Part shown: piece by piece, positions 49,776-58,375 of the stretch | Layout of the letters: the number at the start of each line of letters is the position of its first letter | Position numbering within the stretch: the first letter of the stretch is position 1 | DNA from: an uncultured Oscillibacter sp. | GTDB lineage: Bacteria; Bacillota; Clostridia; Oscillospirales; Oscillospiraceae | Assembly (NCBI GenBank): GCA_910585385.1 | Contig: CAJUDV010000011.1 | Location: 1-61,987, forward strand | Direction: 5' to 3' | DNA: 61,987 nucleotides | Position numbers and translations under genes: made by a program | The notes under the pieces: model-generated | The model's database searches: none | What the model saw: only the letters and a program-made list of their open reading frames with translations | What the model was told of the DNA's origin: nothing

Positions 49776-51452
49776 TCAGTAAGCGCCTATGGCGCCGGCG
49801 CCGTCTGCCCGGAGCTTGAAGCGCTTGGTCTCCGCCTCCAGCTTGTGGACCTCCTCAAACAGGTCCGCGCTGACGGCGGCGGATTCCTCACTGCTGGCGG
49901 AGTTGGTCTGGACCACCGCGGAGATCTGTCCGATGCCCTCGGTGACCTGGGCGATGGACTCCGCCTCGCCCTCCACCGCCTGGGCGATCTCGCCGATGGC
50001 GGTGTTGGACTGCATCACCAGCTCCAGGGTCTTCTTCAGCGTGGCGGAGACTTCCTCCACGATGTGGCTGCCCCGCTCGGTGGCCTGGACGGAGTTGTCA
50101 ATCAGGTCCTTGGTGGCCTTGGCGGCCTGGTCGGATTTGGCGGCCAGATTCCGCACCTCGTCGGCCACCACGGCGAAGCCCTTGCCGGCGCTGCCGGCCC
50201 GGGCGGCCTCCACCGCGGCGTTCAGAGCCAGAATATTGGTCTGGAAGGCAATGTCCTCAATGGTGGAGATGATCTTGCTGATCTGTTCAGAGGCGTTGGT
50301 GATGTCCGCCATGGCAGACACCATCTGCTCCATCTGCTGGCTGGAGATGGTGACCTGCTCGCCGGTAAGACGGGCATTCTCCTGGGCGGAGGCGGCAATC
50401 TTCACATTCTGGGCGGCGTTTTTGCTCAGATCGTCCACCGTGGCGTACAGCTCCTCCACGGCGCTGGCCTGCTCGGTAGCGCCCTGGGCCAGGGCCTGTG
50501 CACCACTGGAGAGCTGATCGGCGTTGCTGGACACCCGCCCCTGGGCCTGACTGATTTTGCCCAAAGCCGCGGAGATAGTGGCGGTAAAGCTGTTGATGGA
50601 GTCCTCAATGGACTTGAAGTCGCCGATGTAGGGCTGAGAGGTCCGCACGTCAAAATTGCCCTGGGACAGCTGGGCCATGAGGCCGTTGAGATCCTGCACG
50701 TAGGCGTGAACCTGGGCCATGGACTTCTCCAGCGTGGAGGACAGATCCCCCAGCTCGTTGTTTCCGTACTGCCCCATCTCCAGGTCCAGTCGGCCCTCCT
50801 GAAGGGGCGCGGTGTTCCGGGTAATCTCCAGAATGGGGCGCACCACACGGCGCAAAACATACTGCACCAGGCTCAGCAGGCATACCAGAGCTACCACCAG
50901 GCAAATCGGGCACAGGACGTTCATCAAAAGCGTGATGCTCTCCACCGTAGCCATGCTCTTCTGGCTGATGGCGGAACCCTCCTCCACCACCTGCTCCAAC
51001 AGCCCCACCAGGGTGGTGAGGTTGGCCTGGATGGTCTCCTGATAATAGGATTGGGCCCGGGCGGGATTGGTCTCCAGCATCCCCAGCGCCTCCGTGGCGG
51101 ACCCGTGGAGCTCCTTGTGCAGGGGCTCTATCTGGGTGCGGAGGGCAAGGATCTTCTCATTGTCCGTCCCCGCCTCGCCGTAGAGCCACTGGCCCAGAAC
51201 GCAGGTGGTGGGATCGATGCTGCCGGTAAATTCCTTGCCGGCGTAGAGGGCATTGCTGAGGCCGCTGGACCACTTGTAGTGGGCCGCCTCGGCGGTCTGG
51301 GCCCGGTTCAGCAGCTCAAAGGCCTGGGCATTCTCCGCCTCGGCCCGCTTGATCCGCAAGATGTTTACCGTTGTGACGACGCTGAACAGCACCACGGAGA
51401 GCAGCGCCGCGGCCACCCGGTAACCCACCATCTTGTTGATGCTCTTACGCAT
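49776..51452 (-). CDS. Methyl-accepting chemotaxis protein with CZB-like sensor domain
   Basis: A 558-residue chemoreceptor. TM1 is at about 12-32 and TM2 at about 176-200. The extracellular part holds His58 (HYKW), Cys84 (CVLGQW), His112 and His116 (HKELH), the ligand set of a chemoreceptor zinc-binding domain. HAMP follows at about 200-253 and the signalling hairpin has its tip at EDIAFQTNILALNAAVEAAR. CZB domains are mostly cytoplasmic, so this location is uncommon. ATG 51452 follows GAAAGGA. No other chemotaxis gene is nearby. Confidence 0.9.
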   Translation of the reverse strand: MRKSINKMVGYRVAAALLSVVLFSVVTTVNILRIKRAEAENAQAFELLNRAQTAEAAHYKWSSGLSNALYAGKEFTGSIDPTTCVLGQWLYGEAGTDNEKILALRTQIEPLHKELHGSATEALGMLETNPARAQSYYQETIQANLTTLVGLLEQVVEEGSAISQKSMATVESITLLMNVLCPICLVVALVCLLSLVQYVLRRVVRPILEITRNTAPLQEGRLDLEMGQYGNNELGDLSSTLEKSMAQVHAYVQDLNGLMAQLSQGNFDVRTSQPYIGDFKSIEDSINSFTATISAALGKISQAQGRVSSNADQLSSGAQALAQGATEQASAVEELYATVDDLSKNAAQNVKIAASAQENARLTGEQVTISSQQMEQMVSAMADITNASEQISKIISTIEDIAFQTNILALNAAVEAARAGSAGKGFAVVADEVRNLAAKSDQAAKATKDLIDNSVQATERGSHIVEEVSATLKKTLELVMQSNTAIGEIAQAVEGEAESIAQVTEGIGQISAVVQTNSASSEESAAVSADLFEEVHKLEAETKRFKLRADGAGAIGAY

Positions 51453-51572
51453 AAGTACGACATCCTTTCTCGCTATAAAATCAGAGGGATTTCCGGTGCA
51501 GATCCCTCCCCGCCCCATCAGGACAAGCGGGGCCGCCGCCCGTTTGGAAGCCGGGTCATTGTTTCAGATGGT

Positions 51573-51600
51573 ATTATATCATAATCCTGGAACTTTGCAA
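51573..51600 (-). promoter_or_regulatory. Sigma-A promoter of the chemoreceptor gene
   Basis: On the minus strand -35 TTGCAA (51595-51600), 16-base spacer, -10 TATAAT (51573-51578) with a TG extension. A leader of about 110 bases follows. Confidence 0.75.
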
Positions 51601-51646
51601 CAAAAATTCCGCGGAGGATCCTGGAAACTTTTCCCCCTGAAAACTG

Positions 51647-51675
51647 TTGACAAGTCCGTTCAAATCCGGTAGTAT
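51647..51675 (+). promoter_or_regulatory. Promoter of the pyr operon
   Basis: -35 TTGACA (51647-51652), 17-base spacer, -10 TAGTAT (51670-51675). The leader before pyrC is only about 35 bases, so there is no room for a PyrR-type attenuator. Confidence 0.75.
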
Positions 51676-51714
51676 ATTTTTTTAGGCAAAAGAAAAGGAG
51701 GAGAACGTCTGCGT

Positions 51715-53007
51715 ATGGATTTGCTGCTGACCGGCGGGGCCGTTTTTTTGGACGGATGCTTTCAAAATCTGGATGTCGCTGTTTCCAACGGCCGTATTGT
51801 TTCCGTCTCCCGCTCCCTTCCAAAGGAAGGCTTTTCCGTCATTGAACTGCATAACCGCTGTTTGGTTCCAGGTTTCGTTGATGTTCACGTTCATCTTCGA
51901 GAGCCTGGTTTTTCTTATAAGGAGACCGTGTTCTCCGGCACCGCGGCGGCGGCGGCCGGCGGGTACACGGCGGTATGCGCCATGCCCAACCTGAACCCGG
52001 TGCCGGACTCCCTGGAGCGCCTCCAGGCCCAATTGGACATCATCCGGCGGGACGCCAAAGTCCGCGTCTACCCCTACGGGGCCATCACCCGGGATGAGCG
52101 GGGAGAGTCCCTGGCGGACCTCAGCACTTTGGCTCCCCATGTCCCCGGCTTCTCCGACGACGGGCGGGGCGTCCAGTCGGAGTCTGTGATGCGCCGGGCA
52201 ATGGCCCTTGCCAAAGAGCTGAACCGGCCCATTGCGGCCCACTGTGAGGACGAGTCCGTGCTACAAAAGGGCTGGGCCGTCCATGACGGGAACTTCGCCC
52301 GGACCCACGGCCTCCCCGGCAACGACCCCGCCAGCGAGTGGCGGCAGGTGGAGCGGGATCTGCGGCTGGTGGAGGAGACCGGCTGCCGCTACCATGTCTG
52401 CCACGTCTCCACGAAGGAGAGCGTGGCCCTGATCCGCGCCGCCAAGGCCGCGGGGCTCCCCGTCACCTGTGAGACCGGCCCCCACTATCTGATCCTCTGT
52501 GATGAGGACCTGCTGGACGAGGGGCGCTTCAAGATGAATCCCCCCATCCGCTCCGCCGCGGACCGGGACGCCCTCCTCGAGGGACTGCTGGACGGCACCG
52601 TAGACTGTATCGCCACAGATCACGCCCCCCACTCCGCGGAGGAGAAGTCCAGGGGTCTCCGGGGAAGTCTCAACGGCGTCGTGGGCCTGGAGTGTGCCTT
52701 CCCCGTGCTGTACACGGAGCTGGTGAAGACCGGGATCGTGCCTTTTGAGACGATTTTGAACGCCCTGTGCGTCAACCCCCGAAAGATTTTCGGCCTGCCC
52801 GGCGGAAGGATCGAGGCGGGCCAGATCGCCGATCTGACGGTGCTGGATCTGAACCGGCCCGGTGTCATTGACAGCGGCTCCTTCCGCTCCCTGGGCCGGG
52901 CCACCCCCTTCGACGGGTGGGGCGTCTCCGCCGCCGTGGCGCTGACCCTCTGCGGCGGGGAGATCGTATACCACAACCTGCAAAATCCGGAGGAGGTGAA
53001 ACCGTGA
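51715..53007 (+). CDS. pyrC: Dihydroorotase
   Basis: A 430-residue amidohydrolase that closes carbamoyl-aspartate to dihydroorotate. The metal motif DVHVHLREPG is at about 56-65, AMPNLNP near 90 and DHAPHS at about 303-308. Its first 70 codons are much richer in T/A-ending codons than the rest of the gene, which becomes GC-rich from about 51930 onward. AGGAGGAG lies 11 bases before the ATG. It is the first gene of the operon and overlaps pyrK by 4 bp. Confidence 0.95.
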   Translation: MDLLLTGGAVFLDGCFQNLDVAVSNGRIVSVSRSLPKEGFSVIELHNRCLVPGFVDVHVHLREPGFSYKETVFSGTAAAAAGGYTAVCAMPNLNPVPDSLERLQAQLDIIRRDAKVRVYPYGAITRDERGESLADLSTLAPHVPGFSDDGRGVQSESVMRRAMALAKELNRPIAAHCEDESVLQKGWAVHDGNFARTHGLPGNDPASEWRQVERDLRLVEETGCRYHVCHVSTKESVALIRAAKAAGLPVTCETGPHYLILCDEDLLDEGRFKMNPPIRSAADRDALLEGLLDGTVDCIATDHAPHSAEEKSRGLRGSLNGVVGLECAFPVLYTELVKTGIVPFETILNALCVNPRKIFGLPGGRIEAGQIADLTVLDLNRPGVIDSGSFRSLGRATPFDGWGVSAAVALTLCGGEIVYHNLQNPEEVKP

Positions 53008-53750
53008 GGCAGTCAGCGTTTACTGTCGCCCGCACACGGCGGCTCACCCGGGACGTGTGGGAGCTGGTCCTGGCCGGGGACGCCTCGGCCGTCGCCGCTC
53101 CGGGGCAGTTTGTGAATATCCGGCTGCCGGGAAAATTCCTCCGCCGCCCCATCTCTGTCTGCGACTGGACGGAGGACACCCTGACCCTGCTGGTGAAGGA
53201 GGCCGGGGAGGGCACCCGGGAGCTGGTGCGCATGGCCCCGGGCACAGAGCTGGACGTGCTGTCCGGCCTGGGGAACGGCTTTGATTTCACCTTGGCGCCC
53301 AATCACTCCCTCCACACCTGCCTGGTGGGCGGGGGCATCGGCGCCGCGCCGCTGTACGGCCTGGCCAAGCGGATGCTGGCGGCGGGGTGGAAGCCCTCCC
53401 TGATTCTGGGCTTCCGCTCCAGGGAGGACGCCTTTTATCTGGAGGAGTTCGCCGCCCTGGACTGCCCCGGGCGGATTGTCACAGAGGATGAGAGCCTGGG
53501 GTCAAAGGGCTTCGTCACCGACGTGCTGAGGGAGCTCCCCAACTGCCGTTACGTGATGGCCTGCGGGCCCACGGCCATGCTGAAGGCGGTCCACGCCCTG
53601 CCCCAGCTCACCGGGGGACAGTTCAGCTTCGAGGCCCGGATGGCCTGCGGCTTCGGGGCCTGCGTGGGGTGCTCCATTCCCACGGCCAACGGCCCCCGCC
53701 GGGTCTGCAAGGACGGCCCCATCTTCCACAAGGAGGAGATCGTATGGTAG
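53004..53750 (+). CDS. pyrK: Dihydroorotate dehydrogenase electron-transfer subunit
   Basis: A 248-residue FAD/2Fe-2S protein that passes electrons from PyrD to NAD. FAD binding is indicated by RRPISVCD, NAD binding by GGGIGAAPL and the iron-sulfur cluster by the four Cys of CGFGACVGC and the later RRVCK. It begins with GTG at 53004 in a GTGA overlap behind GGAGGAGGTGA. Presence of pyrK defines the PyrD as class 1B. Confidence 0.96.
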   Translation: MRQSAFTVARTRRLTRDVWELVLAGDASAVAAPGQFVNIRLPGKFLRRPISVCDWTEDTLTLLVKEAGEGTRELVRMAPGTELDVLSGLGNGFDFTLAPNHSLHTCLVGGGIGAAPLYGLAKRMLAAGWKPSLILGFRSREDAFYLEEFAALDCPGRIVTEDESLGSKGFVTDVLRELPNCRYVMACGPTAMLKAVHALPQLTGGQFSFEARMACGFGACVGCSIPTANGPRRVCKDGPIFHKEEIVW

Positions 53751-54661
53751 ACCTGTCTGTCAATCTGGCGGGCGTGACGCTGAAAAATCCCATCATCCCC
53801 GCCTCCGGCACCTTCGGCTACGGACGGGAGTTTGCCGAAATTTACGACCTTGACATCCTGGGCTCCTTCTCCTGGAAGGGCACCACCGCCGCCCCACGGG
53901 ACGGCAACCCCCAGCCCCGTATCGCCGAGACTTCCGGGGGGATGCTCAACGCCGTGGGCCTCCAGAACCCCGGCATCGACGCCGTCATCCGGGAGGAGGT
54001 CCCCCGCATCGCCAAAATCTTCCACGGCCCGGTGATCGCCAACGTGGGTGGCTTTACCCTGGAGGAGTACGCCGAGAACTGCCGGAAGCTGAACGCTGTG
54101 GACCAGGTTGCCATTTTGGAGGTCAACATCTCCTGCCCCAACGTCCACGCCGGGGGGAAGAACTTCGGCTGCGACCCCCATGCCGCCGCGGAGGTCACCC
54201 GGGCGGTGCGGGCTGTCACAAAGAAGCCCGTCTTTATGAAGCTGACCCCTAACGTCACTGACATCGCCGAGATCGCCCGGGCCTGCGAGGCCGAGGGGGC
54301 CGATGGACTGTGCCTCATCAACACCCTTTTGGGGATGCGCATCGACCTGCGCACCCGCCGCCCGGTGATCGCCAACCGCACCGGGGGCCTCTCCGGTCCC
54401 GCCGTCTTCCCGGTGGCACTGCGGATGGTGTGGGACGTGTATGAGGCGGTGAAGATCCCCGTCGTCGGCTGCGGCGGTGTGGACAGCGCCGAGGCCGCCG
54501 CGGAGATGATGCTGGCGGGGGCCGCCGTCGTGGAGGTGGGGGCCGCCAATCTCAGAGATCCTTTCGCCTGTAAGACTATTATAGAGAACCTGCCCGGCGT
54601 CTGTGAACGGCTGGGCGTCACCAAAATTTCTGAACTGACAGGAGGCGCGCACCATGGCTAA
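53744..54661 (+). CDS. pyrD: Dihydroorotate dehydrogenase, class 1B catalytic subunit
   Basis: A 305-residue FMN enzyme that oxidises dihydroorotate to orotate. SGTFGYG near 21 and the catalytic Cys in NISCPN near 131 are present, and GCGGV near 242 binds FMN phosphate. It overlaps pyrK by 7 bp and pyrF by 8 bp. It works as a heterotetramer with PyrK. Confidence 0.96.
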   Translation: MVDLSVNLAGVTLKNPIIPASGTFGYGREFAEIYDLDILGSFSWKGTTAAPRDGNPQPRIAETSGGMLNAVGLQNPGIDAVIREEVPRIAKIFHGPVIANVGGFTLEEYAENCRKLNAVDQVAILEVNISCPNVHAGGKNFGCDPHAAAEVTRAVRAVTKKPVFMKLTPNVTDIAEIARACEAEGADGLCLINTLLGMRIDLRTRRPVIANRTGGLSGPAVFPVALRMVWDVYEAVKIPVVGCGGVDSAEAAAEMMLAGAAVVEVGAANLRDPFACKTIIENLPGVCERLGVTKISELTGGAHHG

Positions 54662-55355
54662 CGACGTGATCATCGCCCTGGACTTCCCCACCCGTGAGGA
54701 GACCCTGACCTTTCTGGACCGCTTCCCCGCGGGGGAGAAGCCCTTTGTGAAAATCGGCATGGAGCTCTACTATGCCGAGGGTCCCGCCATCATCCGGGAG
54801 ATGAAGGCCCGGGGACACAAGATCTTTCTGGACCTGAAGCTCCACGACATCCCCAACACGGTGAAGCGGGCCATGTCCGTTCTCTCCCGGCTGGACGTGG
54901 ACATGGTGAACCTCCACGCAGCCGGGGCCTCGGAGATGATGAAGGCCGCGCTGGAGGGTCTCACCCGGCCCGACGGAAGCCGGCCCCTGCTCATCGCCGT
55001 CACCCAGCTGACCTCCACCGACGCCGCAGCCCTGAAAAATGAGCTTTTGATCGACGCCCCCATGGAGGAGACGGTGCTCTCCTACGCCCAAAACGCCGCC
55101 CGGTGCGGCCTGGACGGCGTGGTCTGCTCTCCCCTGGAGGCATCCCTTGTGAAGGCGCGCTGCGGCGAAAACTTCCTCACCGTCACCCCCGGCATCCGCT
55201 TCGCCGACGGCGACGCGGGGGACCAGAAGCGGATCATGACGCCGGAACTGGCCGGAAAGAGCGGCTGCGACTACATCGTGGTGGGCCGTCCCATCACCCA
55301 GGCCGCCGACCCGGTGGCGGCCTGCCGCCGGGCAGCAAAGGAATTTCTGGGGTAA
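54654..55355 (+). CDS. pyrF: Orotidine-5'-phosphate decarboxylase
   Basis: A 233-residue TIM barrel that makes UMP from OMP. The catalytic DLKLHDIPNT is at about 60-69, preceded by ALDFP. Its length fits the common bacterial type. The stop codon shares one base with the ATG of the next gene, which encodes an unrelated lipoprotein. Confidence 0.95.
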   Translation: MANDVIIALDFPTREETLTFLDRFPAGEKPFVKIGMELYYAEGPAIIREMKARGHKIFLDLKLHDIPNTVKRAMSVLSRLDVDMVNLHAAGASEMMKAALEGLTRPDGSRPLLIAVTQLTSTDAAALKNELLIDAPMEETVLSYAQNAARCGLDGVVCSPLEASLVKARCGENFLTVTPGIRFADGDAGDQKRIMTPELAGKSGCDYIVVGRPITQAADPVAACRRAAKEFLG

Positions 55356-56071
55356 TGGCGTGTCCGTTCCTGCTTTTTCCGGCACTGCTCCTGCTTCTTC
55401 TGACCGGCTGCGGCGGACAGACGGCCCCGCCGGATTCGTCCCAGGCCGGACAAGCCGTGTGCGGTACCGTCCGGTATGACTTCGGCAACACAGTCAGCCC
55501 CTGCCGGATCAGCGACTACTATATCGATTCCAGTGCCGGCATCCGCGTATTTGTGGACTATCCCGACTATTACCAGGCTGACGGGGGTGAAATTGCGGAA
55601 CTGATCCATCAGGCCGCGTACAACGGCCGGACGATGGAGGACCTTGCGTCGTCGTATCCGAATACCTCCATCACAGTGGATTACGAGGTCACACGGGACG
55701 ATGCGCAGTATTTCTCAGCGGCATTCCTGTTCTGCGCCATTACTCAAGGCGCCGCACATCCGTCCTCCAGCGAATATGCCGTAACCATTGACCGCGCGTC
55801 CAACAGGCCTGTCCGGCTCTCTGATATTCTGGAATTTGACAGCCCAGAGGACCTGGCCCGGCTCATTACCGAATCATTCACGCCCCTTGGAAACTGGTCT
55901 GACCTCCCTCCCCTGGAGGAGCTGGCGTCTCGGTACACAGACCCTGACTTCTATGACGGAGACAGGCATTTTTACCTGACGGAGGACAGCCTGTGCCTGC
56001 AGGTTTCCTGCTGGGGTGATTACGTTTTGGAGGCTCCGCTGTCATCTCTGTCCCTTTTATCGGAACCATAA
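55355..56071 (+). CDS. Lipoprotein of unknown function inside the pyr operon
   Basis: A 238-residue predicted lipoprotein: hydrophobic segment, lipobox LTGC at about 16-19, then an extracytoplasmic part. The later sequence (YAVTIDRASNRPVRLSDILEF and an ITESF segment) resembles the DUF3298/RsiV-type fold, but this is weak. It is translated by TAATG coupling from pyrF. Its codons are less GC-rich than those of the flanking pyr genes, suggesting later insertion. It has no known link to pyrimidine synthesis. Confidence 0.75.
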   Translation: MACPFLLFPALLLLLLTGCGGQTAPPDSSQAGQAVCGTVRYDFGNTVSPCRISDYYIDSSAGIRVFVDYPDYYQADGGEIAELIHQAAYNGRTMEDLASSYPNTSITVDYEVTRDDAQYFSAAFLFCAITQGAAHPSSSEYAVTIDRASNRPVRLSDILEFDSPEDLARLITESFTPLGNWSDLPPLEELASRYTDPDFYDGDRHFYLTEDSLCLQVSCWGDYVLEAPLSSLSLLSEP

Positions 56072-56103
56072 AATCGGAACCATAAAAAAGGAGGATTTTT
56101 CAT

Positions 56104-56739
56104 ATGACCCTGGAACACACCATCGCCCACGACCTGCTCTCCATCGGAGCGGTCTTTCTCCGGCCCGACCAGCCCTTCACCTGGGCCAGCGGCATCAAGA
56201 GCCCCATTTACTGCGACAACCGTCTCACCCTCACCGCCCCCGCCGTCCGCACCCATGTGGAGGAGGGGCTGGCGGACCTGATCCGCCATCACTACCTCGC
56301 GGCGGAGGTCCTGATGGGCACCTCCACCGCCGGCATCGCCCACGCCGCCATCGTGGGCCACCTCATGGGCCTGCCCATGGGCTACGTCCGCTCCGGCAGC
56401 AAGGACCACGGCCGCCAGAACCGCATTGAGGGAAAGCTGGAGGCCGGGCAGAAGGTGGTGGTGGTGGAGGACCTCATCTCCACCGCCGGCAGCTGCATTG
56501 AGGTGGTAGAGGCCCTGCGGGAGGCCGGGGCGGAGGTCCTGGGCATTGTGTCCATCTTCACCTACGGGCTCCAGAAGGGCCTGGACCGCCTGAATGCGGC
56601 CAATGTGACAAATTACAGCCTCTCCAGCTTCGACGCCGTGTGCGAGGTCGCCGCCCAGGAGGGGAAGATCCGGGAGGCGGACATCCAGCGGCTGAAGAAG
56701 TTCCGGGCCAATCCCTCCGACGAGAGCTGGATCGGGTGA
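56104..56739 (+). CDS. pyrE: Orotate phosphoribosyltransferase
   Basis: A 211-residue PRTase joining orotate to PRPP. The PRPP-binding motif VVVVEDLISTAGS is at about 118-130 and the flexible-loop RSGSKDHGRQN region precedes it. GGAGG lies upstream of ATG 56104. It resumes the pyr gene order after the lipoprotein. Confidence 0.95.
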   Translation: MTLEHTIAHDLLSIGAVFLRPDQPFTWASGIKSPIYCDNRLTLTAPAVRTHVEEGLADLIRHHYLAAEVLMGTSTAGIAHAAIVGHLMGLPMGYVRSGSKDHGRQNRIEGKLEAGQKVVVVEDLISTAGSCIEVVEALREAGAEVLGIVSIFTYGLQKGLDRLNAANVTNYSLSSFDAVCEVAAQEGKIREADIQRLKKFRANPSDESWIG

Positions 56740-56847
56740 CGCTAAATCCGTAAACACACCGCTCCGGCGGCCTCGCCGCCGCACCTCACTGCCGCCCCCT
56801 CACCGCCTTTTTTAGGAAGGCGAAACTTTTAACGAACGGAGGCCCAT

Positions 56848-57768
56848 ATGCCCAGAAACATCATCGACGTCATCGACCTGTCCGTCGCGGAGATCGACCA
56901 GCTCATCGCCACGGCGGAGGACATCATTGAAAATCCCGTCAAGTACCAGGACGCCTGCGCCCACAGGCAGCTGGCCACGCTGTTCTTCGAGCCCTCCACC
57001 CGCACCCGCCTCTCCTTTGAGTCCGCCATGCTGGCCCTGGGGGGCAGCGTGCTGGGCTTCTCCGAGGCCAATTCCAGCTCCACCGCCAAGGGCGAGACCG
57101 TGGGCGACACCGTCCACACCGTCAGCTGCTACGCCGACATCATCGCCATGCGCCACCCCAAGGAGGGGGCCCCCTACGCCGCCGCCCAGTTCAGCGAGGT
57201 TCCCATCATCAACGCCGGGGACGGCGGCCACAACCACCCCACCCAGACCCTGACGGACCTTCTGACCATTCACCGGGAGAAGGGACGGCTGGACGGCTTC
57301 ACCATCGGCTTCTGCGGCGACCTGAAATTTGGCCGCACCGTCCACTCCCTGGTAAACGCCCTCAGCCGGTACGGCAATATCAACTTCGTCCTCATCTCCC
57401 CGGAGGAGCTGAAACTGCCCCGGTACGTCAAGGAGCAGTCCCTGAAGTCCAACGGCATCCCCTACGCCCAGACTACGGACTTGGAGTCCGTCATTCCCCA
57501 GCTGGACATCCTGTATATGACCCGGGTCCAGAAGGAGCGGTTTTTTAACGAGGAGGACTACCTGCGGCTGAAGGACAGCTATATTCTGACCCCGGAGAAG
57601 CTCCGCAGCGCCAAGCCGGATCTGTCCATCCTCCACCCCCTGCCCCGGGTCAACGAGATCGCCGTGGCCGTGGACCGCGACCCCCGGGCCGCCTACTGGA
57701 AGCAGGTGAAAAACGGCAAGTTCATCCGCATGGCGCTGATTTTGAAGCTGCTGGACATCCATGTCTGA
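56848..57768 (+). CDS. pyrB: Aspartate carbamoyltransferase catalytic subunit
   Basis: A 306-residue transferase for carbamoyl-phosphate plus aspartate. FFEPSTRTRLSF (carbamoyl-phosphate site) is at about 50-61 and HPLPRVNEI near 265. It forms the allosteric holoenzyme with PyrI, encoded 15 bp downstream. CGGAGG precedes the ATG. Confidence 0.96.
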   Translation: MPRNIIDVIDLSVAEIDQLIATAEDIIENPVKYQDACAHRQLATLFFEPSTRTRLSFESAMLALGGSVLGFSEANSSSTAKGETVGDTVHTVSCYADIIAMRHPKEGAPYAAAQFSEVPIINAGDGGHNHPTQTLTDLLTIHREKGRLDGFTIGFCGDLKFGRTVHSLVNALSRYGNINFVLISPEELKLPRYVKEQSLKSNGIPYAQTTDLESVIPQLDILYMTRVQKERFFNEEDYLRLKDSYILTPEKLRSAKPDLSILHPLPRVNEIAVAVDRDPRAAYWKQVKNGKFIRMALILKLLDIHV

Positions 57769-57783
57769 GGAGGAGTTTACGGT

Positions 57784-58209
57784 ATGAATATTGACAGCAT
57801 TTCCAACGGCGTGGTTCTGGACCACATCCAGGCCGGCCGGAGCATGGAGATCTACAAACACCTGCACCTGGACCAGCTGGACTGCCAGGTGGCCATTATC
57901 AAAAACGCCCGCAGCGGGCACATGGGGAAAAAGGACATCATCAAAATCGACTCCCCCATGGAGCTGGACCTGGACGTCCTGGGCTATATCGACGCCAGCA
58001 TCACCGTCAACATCATCCGGGACGGGAAACTGAAAGAGAAAAAGCATCTGGAGCTGCCCCAGAGATTGGTGAATGTCATCCGGTGCAAGAATCCCCGGTG
58101 CATTACCACAGCGGAGCCCCAGCTGGACGCCGTGTTTCTGCTCAGTGACCCCGGGCGGCACACCTATCGCTGCGCCTACTGTGAGACCGCTATTGATAAG
58201 AAGTTTTGA
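57784..58209 (+). CDS. pyrI: Aspartate carbamoyltransferase regulatory subunit
   Basis: A 141-residue nucleotide-binding subunit. An N-terminal allosteric domain is followed by a zinc domain with four Cys: CKNPRC near 101-106 and CAYC near 130-133. In Bacillus pyrI is absent, so this clostridial operon controls the pathway allosterically. It is the last gene before the terminator. Confidence 0.95.
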   Translation: MNIDSISNGVVLDHIQAGRSMEIYKHLHLDQLDCQVAIIKNARSGHMGKKDIIKIDSPMELDLDVLGYIDASITVNIIRDGKLKEKKHLELPQRLVNVIRCKNPRCITTAEPQLDAVFLLSDPGRHTYRCAYCETAIDKKF

Positions 58210-58217
58210 AAATAGGG

Positions 58218-58252
58218 ACGGCCGCCGCCTCGGAGTGCGAGGCGGCGGCCGT
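58218..58252 (+). terminator. Terminator of the pyr operon
   Basis: A perfect 15-bp GC-rich stem (58218-58232 and 58238-58252), 5-base loop and T5 end. Confidence 0.92.
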
Positions 58253-58375
58253 TTTTGAATTCTGCTCTCAGCGCAGCTTCGCCCGCGCCGTTTTCCCTTT
58301 TTGCTCAAAACCGCAGGGGCTCTGCCCCCGCACCCCCACCGTTCCTTGAAAAGGGCGGCCTTGAACACTAACTCT

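Noticed and set aside
51676..51714. PyrR-type attenuator or uracil-responsive leader before pyrC
   Set aside because: The leader is only about 35 bases and shows no competing hairpins.
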